DNA of 8,672 bases from Clostridia bacterium (lineage in GTDB: Bacteria > Bacillota > Clostridia > DUPQ01). Positions 1-6,357 of the stretch are shown one piece after another. The DNA lies in contig JAQVAJ010000044.1 of the NCBI GenBank assembly GCA_028690885.1, forward strand, positions 1 to 8,672. The letters run 5' to 3'. The position numbers and the translations under genes are program-made. The notes under the pieces are model-generated. The model searched no databases, was not told the origin of the DNA, and saw only the letters and a list, made by a program, of their open reading frames with translations. The first letter of the stretch is position 1. Each line of letters starts with the position of its first letter.

Positions 1-802
1 GTTCATGAAATCTTACCAAACTGTGCATTTCTTTATTAAATGGGAAAATTGCAATTCTTCCAGGAGTATCATCTGGCAGATATTTTTTTTGCTCATAATT
101 CTTATTTACATCGTCAATCACTCTCTTCGCTCTTCTTCGTAAGAATAATTTAGCTTGATCCACTGAGGTAAACTTTTGTTCACTTGCCATCAATATACCA
201 CTGACATGTGCACATGCAAAACTGCTTCCCTCAGTAAACAAATAATCTGGTTCAACCCAACATACCCTTTGATTTGAACCATTTGCTAATATGTTTATGG
301 TATCACTATTAACATATTCTATTTCATTATTTTTTAAACGACTATCACTATCCGCTACACCAATTATGTTATCGAAACAAGCTGGATATGACAATGAACC
401 CAAGTTATCATGTGCAGAAATCATTATAACTCCTTTTTCTGTTAGCCGCTTGCAAGCTATGTACAACTCACGTTTATCCTCAACAATAGAAATACCTAAA
501 CTAAGATTAACTATATAGCAATCAATATTATCAGTAATAAAGTTCAATGCAGAAATCAAGTTACATGGATCTGAACAGTTATTGTCACGATCAAAAAGCT
601 TAATTACATAGAATGTAGCATCTTGTGCATAGTTATAAATGATGCCTATTATCGCAGTACCATGCCCTAAATTATCACTTATGTCATCCAGGGCATCCCC
701 TTTAATCATAGAATGTCCTTGAATCCGCACCCCTTTTAAGCTGGGGTGCTCAATATTTACTCCTGAATCTATAACCACAATCTTTTTCTTTCTGTTTGTC
801 AT
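1..802 (-). CDS. Cytoplasmic subtilisin-like S8 serine peptidase (3' end outside window)
   Basis: This is a peptidase S8 (subtilase) domain with all parts of the active site visible. Counting from the ATG at 802, Asp12 lies in VVIDSGV, His47 in GHGTA, the oxyanion-hole Asn133 in SAHDNLG, and the nucleophile Ser194 in GSSFACAHVSG. The frame is open for 267 codons and leaves the window at base 1, so the C-terminus is missing. The catalytic Asp comes within 12 residues of the start. There is no signal peptide, propeptide or membrane segment, so the enzyme should act in the cytoplasm without autoprocessing of a pro-domain. I chose the ATG at 802 because GGGAGAG lies just upstream. An in-frame ATG at 853 would add 17 residues but has no clear ribosome binding site. 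It is the last visible gene of the peptide operon, about 130 bases after the second transporter. The inferred job is leader removal from the modified peptide, since neither transporter carries a C39 peptidase domain. An immunity or degradative role is possible. Confidence 0.9.
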   Translation of the reverse strand, partial: MTNRKKKIVVIDSGVNIEHPSLKGVRIQGHSMIKGDALDDISDNLGHGTAIIGIIYNYAQDATFYVIKLFDRDNNCSDPCNLISALNFITDNIDCYIVNLSLGISIVEDKRELYIACKRLTEKGVIMISAHDNLGSLSYPACFDNIIGVADSDSRLKNNEIEYVNSDTINILANGSNQRVCWVEPDYLFTEGSSFACAHVSGILMASEQKFTSVDQAKLFLRRRAKRVIDDVNKNYEQKKYLPDDTPGRIAIFPFNKEMHSLVRFHE

Positions 803-806
803 AATT

Positions 807-813
807 CTCTCCC
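807..813 (-). promoter_or_regulatory. Ribosome binding site favouring the 802 start of the S8 peptidase
   Basis: On the minus strand the bases read GGGAGAG, followed by AATT and the ATG at 802. This is the best Shine-Dalgarno match upstream of either possible start and supports the shorter N-terminus. The alternative ATG at 853 directly follows a TGA stop and could only be reached by re-initiation or a weak site. Confidence 0.5.
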
Positions 814-932
814 AAGCGGTAATCTTGTTTAATGGGCACTCTATGCCTGCCATTCAAGACATTTTATATAATAATATAAATAGTTTTAAATTGTATCGTA
901 TATCCACACTATCCATCATCACTTCGTTCCCA

Positions 933-2708
933 TCACCGATAATAACAAGACTGTTTCTCATACATATCGTAATACAAGCCTTTCGCTTTCATAAGCAAAG
1001 AGTGGTCCCCTTTCTCTACCAGTTTCCCTTCGTCAAACACTAGGATTTTGTTGCAAAAGGACGTGCTTCCCATTCTGTGGGACACGAATATGGCTGTTTT
1101 CGCTTGACAAAACCTCTCTACCCGTCGGTATATTTCCCGCTCCCGAATGGGATCGAGGGCAGCGGTGGGTTCATCGAACAATATGATTGGACTGTCTTTA
1201 TAAAAAGCCCTTGCCAAAGCTACGGACTGCCGTTCTCCCCCCGAAAGTTCCACAGCATGCTCAGAAAACTCCCTACCAAGATACGTATCCACGCCTTGTG
1301 AACATTTTTCTACCACATGGTCCAGCATTGTCTGTTCTATTACACGATGAAGCTTTTCGGTATTATCAGCATCGTCAAAGCAAATGTTTTCTTTGAGCGT
1401 ATAGGAAAACAGTTGATAGTCTTGGAATGCACAGGAAAATAACTTCAAATACTCTATATAATCATAGCTTTTTATGTCCTTATTGTTGAAATATATTGCG
1501 CCTTCCGTGGGATCATGAAGCCGCAATATAAGCTTTATAATCGTGGATTTCCCTGCGCCGTTATCTCCGACGAGTGCAACCTTCTCTCCTGGCTCAATCT
1601 TAAAATTCACATTGACAATGGCGGGCTGCGTCTGCGAAGAGTAAGTAAAGGACACATTGCGAAACTCCAGTACTCCTTGTCCGGCTTGCGGCGTAGATGT
1701 TTGATAATCCGGATGTAACATATTTTCTTCTATGTCCATGTAGTCCGAATAATCTTTGTAGTAATCAGCCACATCGGAGAGTTCCACTAAGTTGTCGAAT
1801 ATTTCCTGTACTACAAAAAACATCTCTTTGGATGCGCTTACATACATTAAAAACCACCCTATTGCGATATTACCCGAGCGGTATCCGGCGATTGCCACGA
1901 TATATGTAATGATAAGTTGAAAGAAATAAATGCTTCGCTGTAAAAAAGACCATCTCCAAAGCTTTTTTTCACGCGATTCAATTTGGCAAAGATATTCCGA
2001 TTGCACTCTTCTATATTTTTGAATGAGAAATTCATCCGCATGATAAGCACGAACCTCTTTCCCGAGCTTTTGATTCTGCAAAAGTTCCTTACAGTAATTT
2101 GAACGACGCTTGGCTTTGCTCTCTAAAATATGTGAATCATGTGCAACTTTAAGCTTCTTTCTTTCAATATATGCGGACGCACAAGTCATGGTAAGTGTTA
2201 CAAGGCATACCCACGGGTTCAGCATAATAAAGATGGCAGACATCGTCGCAAGCGATAACATGTTCCCAAGCAAGTCTGTACAGATGACATAGCCTACATC
2301 ATTAAACTCCCATACACTCTCCTTGGCTGCTTCCATCATATCTAGTACTTCAACATTTTCAGTATCCGGATAGTCCAAGGACATCGCTTTTTTGTTTATC
2401 TTGTTCATTCTAAGATTGATAGATTGATACCCATATGCTTCCCGAATTAAATTCGTTCCTCTGTCCACTCCAGTCAGCAGAGGAACCATTATCGCATATA
2501 TACCTACAAGTATCGCAATTTTCGCCCAGCCGGTATCAACGAGCGCATTGACTATCATCGCGGGAAGGATTACTTCCAGCACGGTCTTCAACTTGAAAAA
2601 AATGCCGCCAACAGCCTCGTATAATGTCAACTTGGGGCACTCTCGAAATTGTTCATACCAAATCTTTATAATTAATTTTGCCTTTTTAAGAACCATAGAT
2701 TTTTTCAT
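933..2708 (-). CDS. ABC exporter half-transporter, second of a pair
   Basis: This 591-residue protein has the exporter layout of an N-terminal transmembrane domain (roughly residues 30-315, with hydrophobic stretches near 30-80, 140-180 and 260-305) fused to a C-terminal ATPase domain. Counting from the ATG at 2708, Walker A is GDNGAGKST (381-389), the Q-loop is near AFQDYQ, the signature is LSGGE (488-492), Walker B is ILFDE (509-513), the D-loop is AALD and the switch His is 544 in FVSHR. All ATP-site residues look intact. A TTG six bases upstream (2714) is in frame, but the ATG at 2708 forms an ATGA overlap with the previous gene's stop, the usual sign of translational coupling, so I prefer it. 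There is no N-terminal C39 peptidase domain. With the preceding gene it probably makes a heterodimeric exporter for the modified peptide. Self-immunity by export is another possible role. Confidence 0.93.
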   Translation of the reverse strand: MKKSMVLKKAKLIIKIWYEQFRECPKLTLYEAVGGIFFKLKTVLEVILPAMIVNALVDTGWAKIAILVGIYAIMVPLLTGVDRGTNLIREAYGYQSINLRMNKINKKAMSLDYPDTENVEVLDMMEAAKESVWEFNDVGYVICTDLLGNMLSLATMSAIFIMLNPWVCLVTLTMTCASAYIERKKLKVAHDSHILESKAKRRSNYCKELLQNQKLGKEVRAYHADEFLIQKYRRVQSEYLCQIESREKKLWRWSFLQRSIYFFQLIITYIVAIAGYRSGNIAIGWFLMYVSASKEMFFVVQEIFDNLVELSDVADYYKDYSDYMDIEENMLHPDYQTSTPQAGQGVLEFRNVSFTYSSQTQPAIVNVNFKIEPGEKVALVGDNGAGKSTIIKLILRLHDPTEGAIYFNNKDIKSYDYIEYLKLFSCAFQDYQLFSYTLKENICFDDADNTEKLHRVIEQTMLDHVVEKCSQGVDTYLGREFSEHAVELSGGERQSVALARAFYKDSPIILFDEPTAALDPIREREIYRRVERFCQAKTAIFVSHRMGSTSFCNKILVFDEGKLVEKGDHSLLMKAKGLYYDMYEKQSCYYR

Positions 2709-4501
2709 ACACAAACACCGTCCGTTCCGTGGTTGACGTATAATTCCGCCTGCTGCTCGAACATATATCTGTAATGACCATTCAATGCCATAAGCTCCTC
2801 GTGATTGCCGCGTTCAATAATTCCTCCTTTGGAAAAAACAAAGATATCATCACACAGTCTACAACTTGCGAAGCGGTGTGATATATATACAACTCCCTTC
2901 TCTCGACTGATTTTCTGAAAAGACCGGTACAAATCAAATTCACTCTGCGGTGAAAGAGCTGCGGTCGGTTCGTCTAATATTATGTATTGCGCATTCTTAT
3001 AAAGCGCACGGGAAATAGCCAACTTCTGCTTTTGTCCTCCAGAAAAGTCTACACCGCTTGGAGAATACGCAGTACTCATGCAGGTCTTTTCCTTTTCGGG
3101 AAGGTGCTCCACGGCTTCTTCCAATCCCATGCCTTCTATAGCATAGCGCATGAGTTCTATATCCACATCATCGCTCATTGCAATGTTCTCATCCAGTCCG
3201 AAACCTAAAATATGAAAATCCTGAAAAACCGTTGCGAAATGCTTACGGTAGCAATCCATGTCGATGTTGGTTAAATCAATACCATTCACAGTAATTCTGC
3301 CTCCAGTCGGCTTATATAAACCCATAAGGAGTTTAATAAATGTTGTCTTCCCAGCGCCGTTTTCGCCCACCACGGCATACTTTACGTCAGGCTCAATCGT
3401 TAAGTTTATATGGGATAGAGCATATTCTTCACGATTCGGGTAGCAGTAAGAAACATCCTCAAATCGTATTGTGATCGGTTCTTCGGGCATACTGTTTTTT
3501 TGATTTTTCGGTATCGGAATATCCAAAAAGTTACGGAGACTTTGAAGATATTTCGTTGTGTCCACTACAGAAACAAGCCCGTTTACAAGCAGAATACTTG
3601 ACATTCCGAATACAGTAACCGCCGTGCTGTATACCGTAAAATCAGCAACGGATATAGTACCGCTTATGACACCTCGCGCCAAATATATATATGCTGCTGA
3701 AAGTTGAACTCCTTGCAATATGTAAGTCCATGCAACAGACTTAATGGATTTTATTGCCGCACTTCTCCACAAGTTACACATCTGTTGTGCATAGAACTCA
3801 ACTTTGTGTGTTACATAGCCTAAAAGTCCGAATATGCGAATTTCTTTGGCATATTCTTTCTTAGCAAGCTCGTTCCTTGCGTAAAGGAGTTGCCGTTGAG
3901 CCGGTGTCTCCGTCTTGTGGCGCTCATATATATGACGCATACGAAAACTTTCGCCAAAAGCGTTAGCCGCAACAACAAGTACAAGAAGCAAAATTACTAT
4001 TACATTAAGCTCCCTTAAAATATACAAAAGACCTACCATTGTGAACAGTGAGGAACAAATTTTCTCCGTCTCTTCTATAATCTTCGTCGTTTTCTTCTCG
4101 TCTATGCTAGTGATGGCAAACTGATACTCATTTAGTGTTTCCGACATTTCAAGGCGCTGACAGTCTATCTTCATGAGGTGTGCCCCGACTTTTTCGACAA
4201 AATGACCCCTTATTCTTTCTTCAAACGGGATTTTGCGACGCTTTATCCCATCATTAAGCACACCGCCTAAAAAAACTGTTGCGCAAAACGTAAGTGCAAA
4301 CAGCAATGCAACCTTAAAATTTCCCGTCATAAGGCAATCAACTATGCTACCCGGGATTCTTACAAGCACAAGCGGAATAGCCACTCCAACTACAATAGAA
4401 AGTACAGTAAAAGCGAAAAATCCTTTTTTGCTCTTCCGTATCTCACGAACAACGAAATTTATACAATTTGAAATTCTCTTTATCTCTTTCAACAAACTCA
4501 T
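2705..4501 (-). CDS. ABC exporter half-transporter, first of a pair
   Basis: This is a 598-residue membrane/ATPase fusion. Hydrophobic segments lie near residues 27-50, 63-82, 150-180 and 255-315, and an ATPase domain follows from about residue 340. Counting from the ATG at 4501, Walker A is GENGAGKTT (379-387), the Q-loop is VFQDF, the signature is FSGGQ (486-490), Walker B is IILDE (507-511) and the switch His is 542 in YISHR. The D-loop reads AALS rather than the usual (S/A)ALD, so the conserved Asp is replaced by Ser. The partner protein keeps the Asp. That asymmetry fits a heterodimer with two unequal ATP sites. The start is set by AGAAGG eight bases upstream of the ATG. A TTG-initiated form beginning at 4534 would start inside an inverted repeat and is less likely. 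The stop overlaps the next start as ATGA. There is no peptidase domain at the N-terminus. The expected cargo is the Cys-rich peptide encoded just upstream. Confidence 0.93.
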   Translation of the reverse strand: MSLLKEIKRISNCINFVVREIRKSKKGFFAFTVLSIVVGVAIPLVLVRIPGSIVDCLMTGNFKVALLFALTFCATVFLGGVLNDGIKRRKIPFEERIRGHFVEKVGAHLMKIDCQRLEMSETLNEYQFAITSIDEKKTTKIIEETEKICSSLFTMVGLLYILRELNVIVILLLVLVVAANAFGESFRMRHIYERHKTETPAQRQLLYARNELAKKEYAKEIRIFGLLGYVTHKVEFYAQQMCNLWRSAAIKSIKSVAWTYILQGVQLSAAYIYLARGVISGTISVADFTVYSTAVTVFGMSSILLVNGLVSVVDTTKYLQSLRNFLDIPIPKNQKNSMPEEPITIRFEDVSYCYPNREEYALSHINLTIEPDVKYAVVGENGAGKTTFIKLLMGLYKPTGGRITVNGIDLTNIDMDCYRKHFATVFQDFHILGFGLDENIAMSDDVDIELMRYAIEGMGLEEAVEHLPEKEKTCMSTAYSPSGVDFSGGQKQKLAISRALYKNAQYIILDEPTAALSPQSEFDLYRSFQKISREKGVVYISHRFASCRLCDDIFVFSKGGIIERGNHEELMALNGHYRYMFEQQAELYVNHGTDGVCV

Positions 4502-4620
4502 ATGTTTTTCCTTCTGTTGTGGGTTGCTGCGCAATCGTAAGATTTAAAATACAAAGCAACCTTAACTCTACATGAATGCGCAGCAACCTCCTTGGATTTG
4601 ATGATTTTATCATCATTCAT
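4498..4620 (-). CDS. Possible 40-residue protein between the precursor and transporter genes
   Basis: This small open frame starts with ATG at 4620, preceded by AAAGG with an eight-base spacer. It ends in a TGA that overlaps the transporter start as ATGA, the same coupling seen between the two transporter genes. The product starts MNDDKIIKSKEV, has Cys17 and Cys30, and ends in a basic tail (NRRKNI). It has no membrane segment, and I recognise no family. It could be a second precursor-like peptide, a coupling leader for the transporter, or a chance frame. The perfect 12-base inverted repeat at 4522-4588 lies within it, which fits an RNA structure at least as well as a protein. I treat it as tentative. 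Confidence 0.33.
   Translation of the reverse strand: MNDDKIIKSKEVAAHSCRVKVALYFKSYDCAATHNRRKNI
4510..4515 (-). promoter_or_regulatory. Ribosome binding site of the first ABC half-transporter
   Basis: On the minus strand this reads AGAAGG, eight bases before the ATG at 4501. It decides for that start over the upstream in-frame TTG at 4534, which has no comparable site and lies in the second arm of the 12-base inverted repeat. Confidence 0.6.
4522..4588. repeat. Perfect 12-base inverted repeat between the precursor and transporter genes
   Basis: GGTTGCTGCGCA at 4522-4533 is matched exactly by its reverse complement TGCGCAGCAACC at 4577-4588, with 43 bases between the arms. After one mismatch two more pairs can form inside. 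In the transcript the first arm directly follows AAGGA, so AAGGAGG straddles the arm boundary. The second arm ends about 20 bases before the transporter start. There is no U-tract after the stem, so it is not an ordinary intrinsic terminator. A long-range mRNA stem that protects the short precursor message or lowers transporter translation is the simplest idea. A tiny hairpin (GATGAT/ATCATC) also occurs at 4600-4614. Confidence 0.7.
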
Positions 4621-4638
4621 ACAGGCTACCTTTAGGGA

Positions 4639-4728
4639 TTAGCAACAACCTTCATACTTTTTGCACGGAACAACATGATAGCAAGCACTAAGTTCCTTAC
4701 GCATGGTCTTTTTTAACTGCTTTTTCAT
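4639..4728 (-). CDS. Candidate Cys-rich RiPP precursor peptide, 29 residues
   Basis: This is a 29-codon gene with a good ribosome binding site (AGGAGA, six bases before the ATG at 4728). It sits 50 bases after the carrier-like gene and before the transporters, the usual place for a substrate peptide. The first 13 residues are strongly basic (MKKQLKKTMRKEL). The rest, from Ser14, is SACYHVVPCKKYEGCC, with cysteines at 16, 22, 28 and 29. I see no double-Gly or other standard leader-cleavage motif, matching the absence of a C39 peptidase and the presence of an S8 peptidase. The cysteines suit thioether or other radical-SAM-installed cross-links, as in sactipeptide-like or ranthipeptide-like products, but the actual linkage is not predictable. 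It is very short for a precursor. The alternative is a small Cys-rich peptide with another role, such as metal binding. That it is expressed and is the substrate is inferred from context. Confidence 0.7.
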   Translation of the reverse strand: MKKQLKKTMRKELSACYHVVPCKKYEGCC

Positions 4729-4778
4729 ACCATCTCTCCTTTCAAATAGATTTCCATATATGCACAGCGAAAATTATA

Positions 4779-5033
4779 TTACTTCTTTTGCTCTAAGACG
4801 ACTAAAATCTGGTTAACAAAACCATTCAAGCTAACTAAATTATCGTAAAATAAATACTCGCTGGGTATGGCAATATTTAAAGTATCTTCAATTTCAACAA
4901 TCAGCATGATAAACATTATCGACTCCATTGCCAACGACTGTAAATTCACATCTTCAGATGAATCATCAACAATAACACCAATAGATTCTAAAGTATTGAT
5001 CACCATTAGCCTTACATCACTGAAATTGTACAT
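4779..5033 (-). CDS. Acyl-carrier-like protein of a peptide maturation system
   Basis: This 84-residue protein has the length and helix pattern of an acyl or peptidyl carrier protein. Residues 33-57 (around LAMESIMFIMLIVEIEDTL, then AIP) align by eye with the helix II region of carrier proteins, where DSL is followed by a hydrophobic/acidic helix and ends in IP. The possible phosphopantetheine-bearing residue is Ser38, in ESI in place of DSL. No fatty-acid, polyketide or non-ribosomal peptide enzyme lies in the window, so a role in lipid synthesis is unlikely here. It starts inside the maturase gene (22-base overlap) with AGGAGG and a seven-base spacer, so the two should be made together. From memory, clostridial Cys-rich peptide cassettes with CcpM-type radical SAM enzymes include an ACP-related partner (a family I recall as TIGR04069). 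This protein fits that role, perhaps as a scaffold or as a carrier of a modifying group. Function is inferred. Confidence 0.8.
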   Translation of the reverse strand: MYNFSDVRLMVINTLESIGVIVDDSSEDVNLQSLAMESIMFIMLIVEIEDTLNIAIPSEYLFYDNLVSLNGFVNQILVVLEQKK

Positions 5034-6346
5034 ATATTCTCCTCCTCACTTATCGTGTTGACCACCAAGGATAAAAGTGCATTAATTCCATTTTCCAAGA
5101 AGCAAACCCGAGTACCATAAATAATCCGTTTTTGAGGACATGTTCCACCGAGACACACTCCCCTCAATGGACAACTTATACATTTGCCTTCTATATCAAA
5201 GATTTGATTACTCCATTCGAGCGTAGCCATATCTGTAATAAGCATTCCATCTGCTAACCACCCAACCGATAACACTGGTGAGCAGGTATCACATTTACTT
5301 ACCTGACCATCAATACCTATTGTCCACCTGTTAGCATAGCATGCATGGCACACTTTTCCCCCAAACTCCAACTCATTTATATTCCCCCAAAATTTTAATT
5401 GAAGATTAAATTCCGAAACAATTTTATAGAGTATGTCCAAACCAAAATCTTTTAAGAGAACTGATTTAATGTTCTCAATCCGCGTTCCACCCCAATCATA
5501 AACAGGTTTTATCAAAAGTGAGAAACGTTTATCGCTACCAAACAAAGTGTCTAAGGTAAGATAGAATTTTTTAAGACCCATTATGGATTCTTTGGTAACA
5601 TTTGTTCTAATCAATATTGAAACAGAGCTATGATGTACCAAATCTCGTATTGAGATTAAATTTCCCATTATTATGTCATAAGATGGTTGCCCATCCAATG
5701 TATGTCTGTACTTATCGTGATTTTCCTTGAGACCATCCAATGTAATAGTATAATCAACAACATTACATACAATCAGTCGGCTCATATTTTCAGGAGTTAG
5801 CAAATATCCATTTGTCGTAACTTCAGCCCAAAATACTTTTTTAGACTGTCGGCAAGCTAATTTTATCTGTAATGAAATTTCTTCTATTATATCCATTTCT
5901 AATAGTGGTTCTCCACCAAACCAGCTTATTTTAACACCTTGATATTTAAAAAGCTCCCGCTTCACAAACTTGACAATACTTTCTGCTGTTTTTTGTGATA
6001 AACTCTTAGGCTGATGTTGTTGAAAACAGTATTCACAGCAAAAATTACAATTTTCGGTAACATAAATTACCAAATAAAGATATCTGCCGAAAATTAAGTC
6101 GGCCATCTTAAAATTACATACCGCAGTTTCATTCAACTTGTTATCAACCAAATGCCCTCTGCTCTTTAAATCTGCCTTATTATCAGGATTTATTGTTGCA
6201 AGTTCATTCTCTAATATACATCTTGCTTGTTCAACATTAATATTTTTTAGTACGCAAATGCTAGATATTCCCTGAAGTGAATTGTACAGACACACATCAC
6301 CAGAATCTAGTCCACAAAAATATGTGTATTTCGAAAGAGATATCAT
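5012..6346 (-). CDS. Radical SAM/SPASM peptide maturase
   Basis: This 444-residue enzyme should bind a catalytic 4Fe-4S cluster through the CxxxCxxC motif at Cys100, Cys104 and Cys107 (ENCNFCCEYCF). S-adenosylmethionine binding features follow: GGEP at 144-147, TTNGY at 177-181 and ITLDG at 201-205. The C-terminal SPASM domain carries auxiliary-cluster cysteines at 333, 336, 352, 355, 389, 392, 398, 403 and 415, with the CX10GX4C element at 336-352. The last quartet reads CX2CX5CX4C, one residue longer than the common CX2CX5CX3C spacing. Residues 1-80 precede the barrel and may be a substrate-binding region. It lies first in the operon and its 3' end overlaps the carrier-like gene. The expected role is installing cross-links or other modifications on the Cys-rich peptide two genes downstream, as in CcpM-type systems. 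The start at 6346 has GGAAGG 11 bases upstream, and that site lies in transposon-derived DNA. The exact chemistry cannot be read from sequence. Confidence 0.92.
   Translation of the reverse strand: MISLSKYTYFCGLDSGDVCLYNSLQGISSICVLKNINVEQARCILENELATINPDNKADLKSRGHLVDNKLNETAVCNFKMADLIFGRYLYLVIYVTENCNFCCEYCFQQHQPKSLSQKTAESIVKFVKRELFKYQGVKISWFGGEPLLEMDIIEEISLQIKLACRQSKKVFWAEVTTNGYLLTPENMSRLIVCNVVDYTITLDGLKENHDKYRHTLDGQPSYDIIMGNLISIRDLVHHSSVSILIRTNVTKESIMGLKKFYLTLDTLFGSDKRFSLLIKPVYDWGGTRIENIKSVLLKDFGLDILYKIVSEFNLQLKFWGNINELEFGGKVCHACYANRWTIGIDGQVSKCDTCSPVLSVGWLADGMLITDMATLEWSNQIFDIEGKCISCPLRGVCLGGTCPQKRIIYGTRVCFLENGINALLSLVVNTISEEENICTISVM
5041..5046 (-). promoter_or_regulatory. Internal ribosome binding site of the carrier-like gene within the maturase gene
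   Basis: On the minus strand AGGAGG lies seven bases before the ATG at 5033. These bases also encode the Glu run near the C-terminus of the maturase (ISEEEN). The two genes therefore share sequence for 22 bases, which supports translational coupling and a matched output of enzyme and partner. Confidence 0.65.
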
Positions 6347-6357
6347 ATACCTTTACA

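Noticed and set aside
2705..4501. Bacteriocin transporter with built-in C39 leader peptidase
   Set aside because: The N-terminus goes straight into membrane segments, with no Cys-His peptidase domain in either half-transporter.
4233..4547. 104-codon plus-strand frame opposite the transporter
   Set aside because: It is antisense to the well-supported ABC transporter, has no ribosome binding site of note and shows no family resemblance. The other plus-strand frames over 825-5061 were rejected for the same reason.
4600..4614. Small hairpin GATGAT/ATCATC after the precursor gene as a terminator
   Set aside because: The stem is A+T-rich with a three-base loop and no T-tract follows on the minus strand.
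4773..4778. TATAAT on the minus strand just upstream of the Cys-rich peptide gene, as a dedicated promoter
   Set aside because: No acceptable -35 element lies 16-18 bases upstream, and the region is A+T-rich, so the match may be chance. A separate precursor promoter is still possible.
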